This document shows, in pieces, positions 7,720 to 14,898 of a stretch of DNA of 23,882 nt. Source of the DNA: an uncultured Bacteriovorax sp. (GTDB lineage: Bacteria; Bdellovibrionota; Bacteriovoracia; Bacteriovoracales; Bacteriovoracaceae). The position numbers and the translations under genes are program-made. The stretch spans positions 1-23,882 of the forward strand of contig CAMLRB010000025.1 in NCBI GenBank assembly GCA_946482295.1, written 5' to 3'. How positions within the stretch are numbered: position 1 is the first letter of the stretch; every line of letters starts with the position of its first letter. The notes under the pieces were generated by a model. That model was not told the DNA's origin, did no database searches, and was given only the letters and a program-made list of their open reading frames with translations.

Positions 7720-8469
7720 ATGGAATTTACCCTTTTATTCACGAAGAACTTGCAGCAGGCAGTAGTTCGCACTTTCAAATTCGAAGGAGCTCCAGAATCG
7801 AAAATTATCGATCTCTCAGAAGCGCGTGCCCTTCCCCTGAATGGATTTATCTACACTGAAGACCTCAAAAACGAAGAATTTCTGGGAGGCCTTGAAGGTG
7901 AATTAAAATTCTACCCAATTCGCTCTCAAGTTGAATTCGACATGACGGCGGATAAATTTGAAAAACTTAGTTTCGAAGAAGGAAAAAAGATTTTCGATAA
8001 AATGCGCGAGAACTGGATCCTTCAAAACAACATTTCGCTAATTGAAGAAATTTTCAAAGTACGCAATCACCTTCTTGGCCTCTACCCAAATGATCGCTCA
8101 GGCTTTTTTGAAGAACTTTGGTTCATTCTTAAATCTAACCTCGGTGCGAGTAATTTGAAATTGATCTATAACGATATGATCAAGGCTAAAAATGAAAACG
8201 AAAAAAACAAACTTGTTAAAGTTAAAGTACAAGGCGAGAGATATCCAGAACTCACAAGCTGTGATGAAATGGATGAGATGGTTTTAAAAAGTTATGAAAA
8301 AGAATTCGGTAACGTATTCGAAATCACTGACTACAATAAAACTAAAGGTCAGCTCGTTATTTGTGCTTCAATTAAGAAATCGCCAGTACTCATCATGGCA
8401 AATATTCATCAACTCACACGACTCCAAAAAGCACTTCTTTCTTCTCTCTTTGAAGGATTGAATCAATAA
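7720..8469 (+). CDS. Cytoplasmic protein of unknown function
   Basis: I do not recognise this 249-aa protein. It has no signal peptide, lipobox or transmembrane helix. Composition is acidic to neutral with many Glu, Lys and Leu residues, and it looks like an alpha/beta soluble protein. There are two parts: a beta-rich N-terminal third (to about residue 85) and a helical middle (about 90-170), then a beta strand-rich end containing QLVICASIKKSPVLIMAN, which reads like the core of a small alpha/beta domain. AGGA lies 8 nt before the ATG, so the start is secure. It is transcribed alone and ends directly at a strong intrinsic terminator. No enzymatic motif is visible, and its neighbours give no functional hint. 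Confidence 0.75.
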   Translation: MEFTLLFTKNLQQAVVRTFKFEGAPESKIIDLSEARALPLNGFIYTEDLKNEEFLGGLEGELKFYPIRSQVEFDMTADKFEKLSFEEGKKIFDKMRENWILQNNISLIEEIFKVRNHLLGLYPNDRSGFFEELWFILKSNLGASNLKLIYNDMIKAKNENEKNKLVKVKVQGERYPELTSCDEMDEMVLKSYEKEFGNVFEITDYNKTKGQLVICASIKKSPVLIMANIHQLTRLQKALLSSLFEGLNQ

Positions 8470-8497
8470 AAAAGGCTCCTTTCGGAGCCTTTTTTTT
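8468..8497. terminator. Bidirectional intrinsic terminator
   Basis: Arms AAAAAAGGCTCC (8468-8479) and GGAGCCTTTTTT (8484-8495) enclose a TTTC loop, with T-runs on both strands. It serves the plus-strand gene ending at 8469 and the minus-strand lipoprotein gene ending at 8496; both stop codons lie at the edges of the hairpin. Confidence 0.95.
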
Positions 8498-9665
8498 ACT
8501 CTAATTTTAAATCATTCAAGAGATCACCATGGCCCCAAACAACTAATTTTAATGTCGCATAGGTTTTTGTTTTTAAAGTTTCAATAATTGGTTGATAAAA
8601 CGTGATAGGCATACCTACACATTGAACTGAATTTACAGCAGAGACAACAGTTGATTTCTTTACAATCATTTCAGCAAATGAAAAATGAACAATGTAGCTT
8701 GATTGTTGAGAATCAATTGGAGCACTCAAAGGCATTTTAAGAATCATGTTGTCAGCAGTCACAACTAATTTCCACTCCGGAACTGACAAACCGACATCAT
8801 TCACTCGTACCTGCATTCCTAACGATTCTATGGAAGTTGCTGACTCTTTCACCATTTTTTCGGTAGGTATCGGCCTTGACCATTTACAGTGACAATCTCT
8901 TTCGCGAGAACAACGGACTGTCTGGCTAAAATCCTTCGTTTCTAATGCTTGAACATAATATTCGTAAGCAATAAACGCTTCAGCTTTTTGGTTTCTGTTC
9001 AATCGCAAATTTAAACTCTCTGAAAATCTTCCGTAGTGAAAAGTTTCACTGTAAACGCTTAGATCATAGTTAAGAATTTCTTTTTTATCTGCACTTAAAA
9101 AATAGACTGCTTTTCCAGCAAATGTTTCTCCCTCTTTCGCTCCTAACATCATAAGTGTTTTTTGCGGTTCTTCTTTTAATGTCAAAAACTCTCTGAGGGA
9201 TTTTAATTTCAATCCTGGGTCGACAAAAAACACCATCACCTGGTCTGAATAAGAAAGAACGACACGTGCTTGTTTTTTACTCTTTTCTAAATACTCTCCT
9301 CTTTCGATATTCGTTAAACCTTGTGCTTTATTTTTAAGCGTGAATTCTTCTTCAGGTGTGATTGAGACTATTTCATTTTTTATAGATTTTTTTTCGAGAT
9401 GTTCGTTGATTAATTTTTGCATTAATTTTTCTCGAAGAATTGATTGACCTTGAGCATGGGCGATTATTAAAGGGGCAGGAGCACTGACCTCTTTCACTGG
9501 TTTTTGTTCTACTGGCTTCTGCTCAACAGGTTTTGGTTCTTCTTTCTTTTCAATCACGGGAACTTCAACCTTGTTTTCTACAGTGTAAGGACGAGGTGGA
9601 ATATGATTCTCTGATTTGTTACAGGCCGTGATGACCAGAGCTAGAATAATGAGTGTTAAACGCAT
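8496..9665 (-). CDS. Lipoprotein of unknown function with Pro/Glu/Lys-rich tether
   Basis: This 389-aa protein begins MRLTLIILALVITAC, a short signal peptide ending in a lipobox (ITAC, lipidated C15), so it should be acylated and anchored to the envelope. Residues about 20-62 form a charged Pro-rich tether with imperfect tandem units of PVEQK. The rest looks like a folded periplasmic domain: about 65-130 is charged and helical, followed by beta-rich segments. A Cys cluster SRERDCHCKWSRP lies about two thirds along. No catalytic motif is recognised. Translation starts after a perfect AAGGAG with a 5-nt spacer, but this site is part of a 9-bp inverted repeat (9671-9698) that could occlude it. 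It is separated by about 110 bp from the hinT gene upstream and ends at the bidirectional terminator. Confidence 0.85.
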   Translation of the reverse strand: MRLTLIILALVITACNKSENHIPPRPYTVENKVEVPVIEKKEEPKPVEQKPVEQKPVKEVSAPAPLIIAHAQGQSILREKLMQKLINEHLEKKSIKNEIVSITPEEEFTLKNKAQGLTNIERGEYLEKSKKQARVVLSYSDQVMVFFVDPGLKLKSLREFLTLKEEPQKTLMMLGAKEGETFAGKAVYFLSADKKEILNYDLSVYSETFHYGRFSESLNLRLNRNQKAEAFIAYEYYVQALETKDFSQTVRCSRERDCHCKWSRPIPTEKMVKESATSIESLGMQVRVNDVGLSVPEWKLVVTADNMILKMPLSAPIDSQQSSYIVHFSFAEMIVKKSTVVSAVNSVQCVGMPITFYQPIIETLKTKTYATLKLVVWGHGDLLNDLKLE

Positions 9666-9670
9666 GAAAA

Positions 9671-9698
9671 CTCCTTATGTTTTTTAATTCATAAGGAG
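9671..9698 (-). promoter_or_regulatory. Inverted repeat that pairs with the Shine-Dalgarno of the lipoprotein gene
   Basis: CTCCTTATG (9671-9679) and CATAAGGAG (9690-9698) are perfect 9-bp complements separated by a 10-nt A/T loop. On the minus-strand transcript the 3' arm contains AAGGAG, the ribosome-binding site for the ATG at 9665. The 5' arm and loop also contain a two-codon reading frame, ATG-AAT-TAA. A TATAAG hexamer at 9704-9699 could set a start site near 9692 and exclude the 5' arm from the RNA, so the repeat may instead be a DNA operator. Confidence 0.6.
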
Positions 9699-9775
9699 CT
9701 TATAACTTAAGGTCTTTGCCTTTTGATGAGACGTCGAAAAAGGGAGACGAAATATTTCACTTTTGAAATGGTCAG

Positions 9776-10120
9776 TCAGCTACCAAAGCGACCTAAAGGC
9801 TCACCACCTAAAACGTGAAAGTGGGTATGGAAAACTGTCTGTCCCGCATATTTTCCTTGATTAGTGACTACCCGGAAACCTGTTTGATCAAGTTGTTCTT
9901 TTTTGGCAAATTCAGCGATGGCCTTGTAGACGTCAACAATAGTTGAGCCGTCTAAAGACATTTCGCTAACGTTGGCCGTGTGGTTTTTATGAACAAAGAG
10001 ATAATGTTTTTTAGCTTGTGGATGAAGGTCAACAAAACCGATGACGTGCTCACTTTCGTGAATTTTCGTTGATGGAATTTGGCCACTAACAATTTTACAA
10101 AAAATACAATTATCGCTCAT
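9776..10120 (-). CDS. hinT: HIT-family purine nucleoside phosphoramidase (HinT-like)
   Basis: HIT proteins are small dimeric hydrolases that cleave nucleoside monophosphate conjugates, such as AMP-lysine. The 114-aa protein ends with the defining histidine triad HTHFHVLGG (H98, H100, H102), the middle-to-last His of which carries the nucleophile. Residues C5 and C8 (CIFCKIVSGQIP) and the FVDLHPQAKKHYLFVHK segment match the HinT branch well, and the length is typical. AGGA lies 9 nt before the ATG. It is the last gene of the rho-prfA-prmC-murA-hinT operon, 11 nt after murA. Its exact substrate is not known from the sequence. Confidence 0.92.
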   Translation of the reverse strand: MSDNCIFCKIVSGQIPSTKIHESEHVIGFVDLHPQAKKHYLFVHKNHTANVSEMSLDGSTIVDVYKAIAEFAKKEQLDQTGFRVVTNQGKYAGQTVFHTHFHVLGGEPLGRFGS

Positions 10121-10131
10121 TTTCTAAAATC

Positions 10132-11379
10132 CTATTTCACACGTTTAATTTGCGCACCCAATTCCATAAATTTTTGTTCTAGATTTTCATAACCACGGTC
10201 TAAGTGGTAAACACGCTGAATTTCTGTTTCACCTTTAGTCGCCAGGGCCGCAATAATAAGTGCTGCCGAAGCTCGAAGATCCGTACACATGACTGGTGCT
10301 GCTGTTAACTGTTCACCACCGTGAATGAAGGCAGATTTACCTTTAATCGTGATGTCAGCGCCAAGGCGAGCAAGTTCAGGAACGTGCATGAAACGGTTTT
10401 CAAAAATATTTTCTGTGACAACAGAAGCGCCTTTAATTTGCGTACAAAGAGCAATCAATTGTGCTTGAGCGTCTGTCGGGAAGCCAGGGAATGGAGCTGT
10501 GTCCACCATCGTTCCACGAAGATCACTTTTAAAGACTTTAATTGACTCAGGCGTCGTTTCAATTCGTGCCCCCATATTTTTTAGTGTCGTGATAACAAAT
10601 TCAAGATGGCGTGGATTTACACCTTTAATAGTGATTTCAGAACCTGTAGCAAGGGCCGCCATTAAGTATGTTGAAGCTTCAATACGATCGCCGATTGCTT
10701 CGTAAGTCACTTCTTTAAATGAACGAACACCTTCAATGACGATTGTTTGCGTACCTATTCCTGTGATCTTTGCTCCCATAGCATTGAGGAAATTTGCAAG
10801 ATCATCAATTTCTGGCTCTAGGGCCGCGTTTTCAATTGTTGTTACACCATCAGTAAAAACTGCGGCCATCATGAGGTTTTCAGTTGCTCCAACTGAAGGG
10901 AAAGCTAACGTTAAACGTTCTGCTTTCATTTTATCAACAGTCGCTTCAACGTATCCACCTGTGAGATTGACGTTGCAGCCAAGTTTTTCAAGGTTTGTTA
11001 AATGAAGATCGATCGGACGTGTTCCAATCGCACATCCACCAGGAAGAGATACTTTTGCTTTTTTAAGACGAGCAAGAAGCGGCCCTAGCACGAAGATTGA
11101 AGCACGCATTGTTTTAACAATGTCGTAAGTCGCTTCGTGAGAATTCAAAGTTGAAGCATCGAAAGTTGTCGTGTTGCCATCTTTTGTTACCGTAACTCCA
11201 AGATTTGATAAAAGTTTAATCATCGTTTTGATGTCTTGAAGATTAGGAATATTTTTTAAGTGAATCGGTTTATCCGAAAGTAACACCGCTGCAAGGATCG
11301 GCAGATAAGCATTTTTTGCACGCGAGATGTGAACAGTCCCTGAAAGTGTCGCAGGTCCAGTGATGATTAATTTATCCAT
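10132..11379 (-). CDS. murA: UDP-N-acetylglucosamine 1-carboxyvinyltransferase MurA
   Basis: MurA adds enolpyruvate from PEP to UDP-GlcNAc, the first committed step of peptidoglycan synthesis in the cytoplasm. The 415-aa length fits the family (about 420). Visible residues include K22-N23 in RAKNAYLPILAA, R92 in TMRAS, the PEP-reactive and fosfomycin-target C116 in LPGGCAIGTRPID, and D303 in FPTDAQAQ. Alternating inside-out beta-prism repeats are readable throughout. One mild oddity is Arg in place of the usual Gly in the (S)GAKNA motif. AAGGA lies 7 nt before the ATG. It follows prmC by 10 nt and precedes hinT by 11 nt, so it belongs to the rho operon. The Cys at 116 predicts fosfomycin sensitivity of the enzyme. 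Confidence 0.97.
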   Translation of the reverse strand: MDKLIITGPATLSGTVHISRAKNAYLPILAAVLLSDKPIHLKNIPNLQDIKTMIKLLSNLGVTVTKDGNTTTFDASTLNSHEATYDIVKTMRASIFVLGPLLARLKKAKVSLPGGCAIGTRPIDLHLTNLEKLGCNVNLTGGYVEATVDKMKAERLTLAFPSVGATENLMMAAVFTDGVTTIENAALEPEIDDLANFLNAMGAKITGIGTQTIVIEGVRSFKEVTYEAIGDRIEASTYLMAALATGSEITIKGVNPRHLEFVITTLKNMGARIETTPESIKVFKSDLRGTMVDTAPFPGFPTDAQAQLIALCTQIKGASVVTENIFENRFMHVPELARLGADITIKGKSAFIHGGEQLTAAPVMCTDLRASAALIIAALATKGETEIQRVYHLDRGYENLEQKFMELGAQIKRVK

Positions 11380-11389
11380 TTTGCCATCC

Positions 11390-12280
11390 TTATTTGGTTA
11401 AACGTAAAAAGCGGTTTCTTTGAGTATAATCTTTTATGACGTCAGCTTTTCTAAAGCCACATTTAAGAGCGAGTTCACTAAGTCCTTGAAGATGATCTTC
11501 GTGACCTTCCACCAAAGACATACCAAGATCAGTTAGTTTTTCATAGATACCTTTGAAAAGATCTTCAAACCAAAGATCGTAATGCAGGTCTTCAACAAAA
11601 AGCGCTAAATGAGGCTCGTGTTTTTTTACTTGATGGTGAACAGTCTCACTATCCGCGTGAGTCTTAATATATGGCGGATTTGAGACGATCAGATCAAATT
11701 TTCCAGTAATGTCATGTAGTCGATCACTCTGCTGAAAAGTGATCTTGTGAGAATTAGAAATTGTATAACGAAGGTTAAAATAATTTTCGCGGGCCAGTGT
11801 GAGGGCCTTTGGCGAAATATCTGATGCCGTGACATCAAGCTTCGCGAAATCATCCATCATCAGAGAAAGGGCGATAACACCTGATCCAGTTCCCACATCG
11901 AGAATTTTGCAAGTTTTCCCTTTGTAACCGCGTTTGATTTCTTCACTCGCAAGCTCAACTAAAATCTCAGTCTCGCTCCTTGGGATAAGCACATCGCTCG
12001 TAACTTTAAAAAGTGAGCGATAAAAATAAGCGTAGCCCGTGATGTATTCAAGAGGCACCCCTTCTTTCAACGCCTCAAAAAATTGAGTGATGGGATGTGA
12101 TTTGTGAGGCAAATACGAAAGCTCGAAAAGTTCTTCCGAATCTACACTTTGTAAAAATGCATGTAGTTTTAAATCTTGCTTCAAACGATGCAAGGTTAAA
12201 CCCGGATAGTGAGCGAGGAGATTTTTTTTCTCTTGATTGTAGAACTGACGTAAATAGCTTTCTAAGCTTAAGACACTCAC
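11390..12280 (-). CDS. prmC: Peptide chain release factor glutamine methyltransferase PrmC
   Basis: PrmC (HemK) methylates the Gln of the GGQ motif of release factors RF1 and RF2. The 296-aa protein has the N-terminal helical recognition domain (about 1-85), the SAM-binding motif ILDVGTGSGV (126-135), a SDIS acidic loop (about 153-156) and the catalytic NPPY motif at 201-204. Translation starts at a GTG, 4 nt after the prfA stop. AGGA is about 11 nt upstream, within the end of prfA, so coupling to prfA is likely. Pairing prmC directly after its substrate gene prfA is common among bacteria. Length is slightly above the usual 275-285. Confidence 0.95.
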   Translation of the reverse strand: MSVLSLESYLRQFYNQEKKNLLAHYPGLTLHRLKQDLKLHAFLQSVDSEELFELSYLPHKSHPITQFFEALKEGVPLEYITGYAYFYRSLFKVTSDVLIPRSETEILVELASEEIKRGYKGKTCKILDVGTGSGVIALSLMMDDFAKLDVTASDISPKALTLARENYFNLRYTISNSHKITFQQSDRLHDITGKFDLIVSNPPYIKTHADSETVHHQVKKHEPHLALFVEDLHYDLWFEDLFKGIYEKLTDLGMSLVEGHEDHLQGLSELALKCGFRKADVIKDYTQRNRFLRLTK

Positions 12281-12284
12281 GTGC

Positions 12285-13358
12285 TTAGTCTTCCTGGCCT
12301 TTCATCAACTCGGCCTGGTGATGGGCAATGAGGGCATCAGTTATCCCACCTAGATCGCCGTTCATAACACCGTCAAGATTGTGAACAGTTAAACCAATAC
12401 GATGATCACTAATTCTATTTTGAGGATAGTTATATGTTCTAATTTTTTCAGAACGATCCCCTTCTCCAATCTGGCCGCGTCGTTCAGAATCGATTTCATC
12501 TTTTTGAGCTTTTACCATCTGTTCATAAATACGTGAACGAAGGATCTTCATCGCTTTCTCTTTGTTTTTGAGCTGTGATTTTTGATCCTGGTTAGCTACC
12601 GACATACCTGTAGGTAAGTGGGTAATGCGAACGGCTGAGTCTGTGGTGTTAACCGACTGCCCACCTGATCCACCAGAACGATAAACGTCGATACGAAGAT
12701 CGTTTGGATTAAGTTCGAATTCAACTTCATCAACTTCTGGCATAACGGCGATAGTGATTGTCGAAGTGTGAACACGTCCCATTGTTTCCGTTTTAGGAAC
12801 ACGTTGAACTCTGTGAACACCAGCTTCCCATTTCAACTTTGAGTAAACTTTGTCACCTGTAACAGTGAAGATAATTTCTTTGAGTCCCTGATCACCTTCA
12901 GACATTGAATCAACTTCAATTTTATATCCAAGGTGACGGAAATAGTTTTGATAAAGGCGGAACATGTCAGCAACAAAGATTGATGCTTCGTCACCGCCTG
13001 CTCCAGCACGCATTTCCATGATAACGTTGCGGTCATCAAGAGGATCTTTAGGGAGTAGAAGAAGTTTTAAACGCTCTTCCATGGCCGGCATTTGGGCTTC
13101 AATTTCTGAAAGCTCCATCTTGGCCATTTCGCGCATATCTTCGTCTTTTTCATTACGAAGAATTTCTTTTGAACCTTCAAGATTTTCCTGAAGCTTTTTA
13201 TATTCTCTATAAGCAATTACGACTTCTTCAATACTCGAACGTTCAGAAGAAACTTCTTTGAATTCCTTCTGTCTTTCGTAAATGGAAGGATCTGCTAGCT
13301 TCTCACTCAACTGCTCATAACGATTAACTACGGCTTCTAATTTATCAAACATCGACAT
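12285..13358 (-). CDS. prfA: Peptide chain release factor 1 (RF1)
   Basis: RF1 recognises UAA and UAG and triggers peptide release. The 357-aa protein has the usual coiled N-terminal domain (about 1-100), the stop-recognition tripeptide in its RF1 form (P188-K189-T190 in RVPKTETMGRVHTS) and the peptidyl-tRNA hydrolysis motif GGQ (232-234 in GGSGGQSVNTT). The PxT tripeptide distinguishes it from RF2, which has SPF and often a programmed frameshift; none is present here. The start at 13358 has AAAGG 11 nt upstream; an alternative ATG lies two codons inside. It follows rho by about 18 nt. Q234 is the expected target of the downstream PrmC. Confidence 0.97.
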   Translation of the reverse strand: MSMFDKLEAVVNRYEQLSEKLADPSIYERQKEFKEVSSERSSIEEVVIAYREYKKLQENLEGSKEILRNEKDEDMREMAKMELSEIEAQMPAMEERLKLLLLPKDPLDDRNVIMEMRAGAGGDEASIFVADMFRLYQNYFRHLGYKIEVDSMSEGDQGLKEIIFTVTGDKVYSKLKWEAGVHRVQRVPKTETMGRVHTSTITIAVMPEVDEVEFELNPNDLRIDVYRSGGSGGQSVNTTDSAVRITHLPTGMSVANQDQKSQLKNKEKAMKILRSRIYEQMVKAQKDEIDSERRGQIGEGDRSEKIRTYNYPQNRISDHRIGLTVHNLDGVMNGDLGGITDALIAHHQAELMKGQED

Positions 13359-13376
13359 AGATACTTAAACCTTTAA

Positions 13377-14624
13377 TTAAGAATTCATAGAATCAAGGAA
13401 ATCACTATTAGTTTTCGCTTTTGTGATTCGGCTTAAAATGAATTCCATTGCATCGATTGGCGCCATTGGGTGAAGAACTTTACGTAACAGATAAGATCTT
13501 TGTAGATCTGCTGGTTGCATAAGGAGGTCTTCTTTACGAGTAGACGACTTGTTAATATCAAGAGCTGGGAAGATACGCTTCTCAAGAAGTTTTCTATCAA
13601 GTTGGATTTCTGAGTTACCAGTACCTTTGAACTCTTCAAAGATAACTTCATCCATTCTTGAACCAGTATCGATAAGAGCTGTCGCGATGATCGTAAGAGA
13701 TCCACCGCCTTCAATGTTACGAGCTGATCCGAAGAATCTTTTTGGTTTGTGAAGAGCGTTCGAATCAACACCACCCGAAAGGATTTTTCCTGACGGCGGA
13801 ACAACTGTGTTATATGCGCGAGCAAGACGCGTGATTGAATCAAGAAGAATGATAACGTCTTTTCCTGCTTCAGTCAGACGCTTCGCTTTTTCAATTACCA
13901 TTTCGGCAACCTGAACGTGACGAGTTGCTGGTTCATCGAATGTCGAAGAAACAACTTCTGCATTTACGTTTCTTCTCATATCTGTAACTTCTTCTGGACG
14001 CTCGTCAATTAGAAGAACAATGAGAACTGCTTCTGGGTGGTTTGTTGTAATGGCGTTTGCAATATCTTGAAGAAGAACAGTCTTACCTGCTTTCGGTGGA
14101 GCAACGATCAAACAACGTTGTCCAAAACCTTGAGGTACAAACAAATCGATCAAACGAGTTGAATAATTTGTTGGGTGGTATTCAAGATTGATTTTTTTCT
14201 CTGGATATAACGGAGTCAAGTTATCAAAGAGAACTGTTTTTTTATGTCTTTCAGGAGTGTGAGAGTTGATCTCGTTAACTTTAACAAGAGCAAAGTAACG
14301 CTCGCCTTCTTTCGGTGGTCTGATTTCACCTTCTACCGAGTCCCCTTTACGAAGACCAAACTTTCTAATTTGTGATGGCGAAACATAGATATCATCTGCA
14401 CCAGGAAGGTAGTTATAAAGTGGAGATCTAAGAAATCCGAAACCATCTGGAAGAATTTCCAAAACACCGTTACCATAAATGGCCGTATCAGCTTTTGCAG
14501 TTGCTTTTAAAATAGCAAAGATGAGTTCATGTTTTTTTAAGTTACTCGGGTTTTCGATCTGTAACTCTTCTGCCATGGTCGTAAGTTCGGCAATTTCTTT
14601 TTCTCTGAGATCGTTAAGATGCAT
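13377..14624 (-). CDS. rho: Transcription termination factor Rho
   Basis: Rho is a hexameric RNA helicase that terminates transcription. The 415-aa length is close to the classical 419. The N-terminal helical domain (about 1-45) is followed by the cold-shock-type RNA-binding fold (about 53-118, [15 protein letters not shown]...). Walker A is APPKAGKT (175-182), Walker B VIILLDS (257-263), and the Q/R-loop helicase segments are conserved (for example [12 protein letters not shown] at 205-216). No insertion in the N-terminal domain is seen. AGGAG lies 10 nt before the ATG. It is the first gene of the operon with prfA, prmC, murA and hinT, with a consensus-like promoter and a long leader that may contribute to autoregulation. 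K181 and D262 are intact. Confidence 0.97.
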   Translation of the reverse strand: MHLNDLREKEIAELTTMAEELQIENPSNLKKHELIFAILKATAKADTAIYGNGVLEILPDGFGFLRSPLYNYLPGADDIYVSPSQIRKFGLRKGDSVEGEIRPPKEGERYFALVKVNEINSHTPERHKKTVLFDNLTPLYPEKKINLEYHPTNYSTRLIDLFVPQGFGQRCLIVAPPKAGKTVLLQDIANAITTNHPEAVLIVLLIDERPEEVTDMRRNVNAEVVSSTFDEPATRHVQVAEMVIEKAKRLTEAGKDVIILLDSITRLARAYNTVVPPSGKILSGGVDSNALHKPKRFFGSARNIEGGGSLTIIATALIDTGSRMDEVIFEEFKGTGNSEIQLDRKLLEKRIFPALDINKSSTRKEDLLMQPADLQRSYLLRKVLHPMAPIDAMEFILSRITKAKTNSDFLDSMNS

Positions 14625-14761
14625 TTGAAAGTGACTCCTGTTTGCGGTGAAAATGTCTATATTGAATTAAAATGAATTAAAAAATTTGAGACCGAATTTG
14701 TGGAAAATACCTCTTATTGATAAATTTCGGTGATTTTGAAAAAGGCGTTAAGCTGGACTTA
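14625..14761 (-). promoter_or_regulatory. rho mRNA leader with a bulged hairpin
   Basis: About 137 nt separate the predicted transcription start (about 14761) from the rho ATG. The transcript contains ACCGAAATTT (14731-14722) complementary, with one bulged A, to AAATTCGGT (14699-14691), with a loop of about 22 nt; an A/T-rich run follows. rho is autoregulated in several bacteria, so a leader of this length is plausible. The specific mechanism is not visible. Confidence 0.45.
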
Positions 14762-14767
14762 TTGCTA

Positions 14768-14795
14768 ATATTATCTCACTACAAAAATCTGTCAA
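14768..14795 (-). promoter_or_regulatory. Sigma-70-type promoter of the rho operon
   Basis: Perfect TTGACA (minus strand, 14795-14790), 16 bp, TAATAT (14773-14768); the overlapping GATAAT matches at five of six positions but with a 14-bp spacer. Upstream lies an inverted repeat, TTAAGA-N9-TCTTAA (14811-14831), about 15 bp before the -35. Confidence 0.7.
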
Positions 14796-14898
14796 GGATT
14801 TTACTCGGATTTAAGACCACTTGCTTCTTAAGTCAGGCCAGGGTCTACATGATTAATTGGTCACTTAGCCATTTTTTAACAGCAAAGGGGAATTTTTA

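Noticed and set aside
10736..11005. Plus-strand open frame opposite murA
   Set aside because: Shadow of the murA codons; no ribosome site and no family resemblance.
13433..13843. 136-codon open frame on the minus strand inside rho
   Set aside because: It overlaps the rho reading frame in another phase and its translation looks like random sequence, with no motif or ribosome site.
14790..14890. Intrinsic terminator after the histidine kinase
   Set aside because: Short stems such as AGACC/GGTCT are present but no T-run follows, so read-through toward rho is possible.
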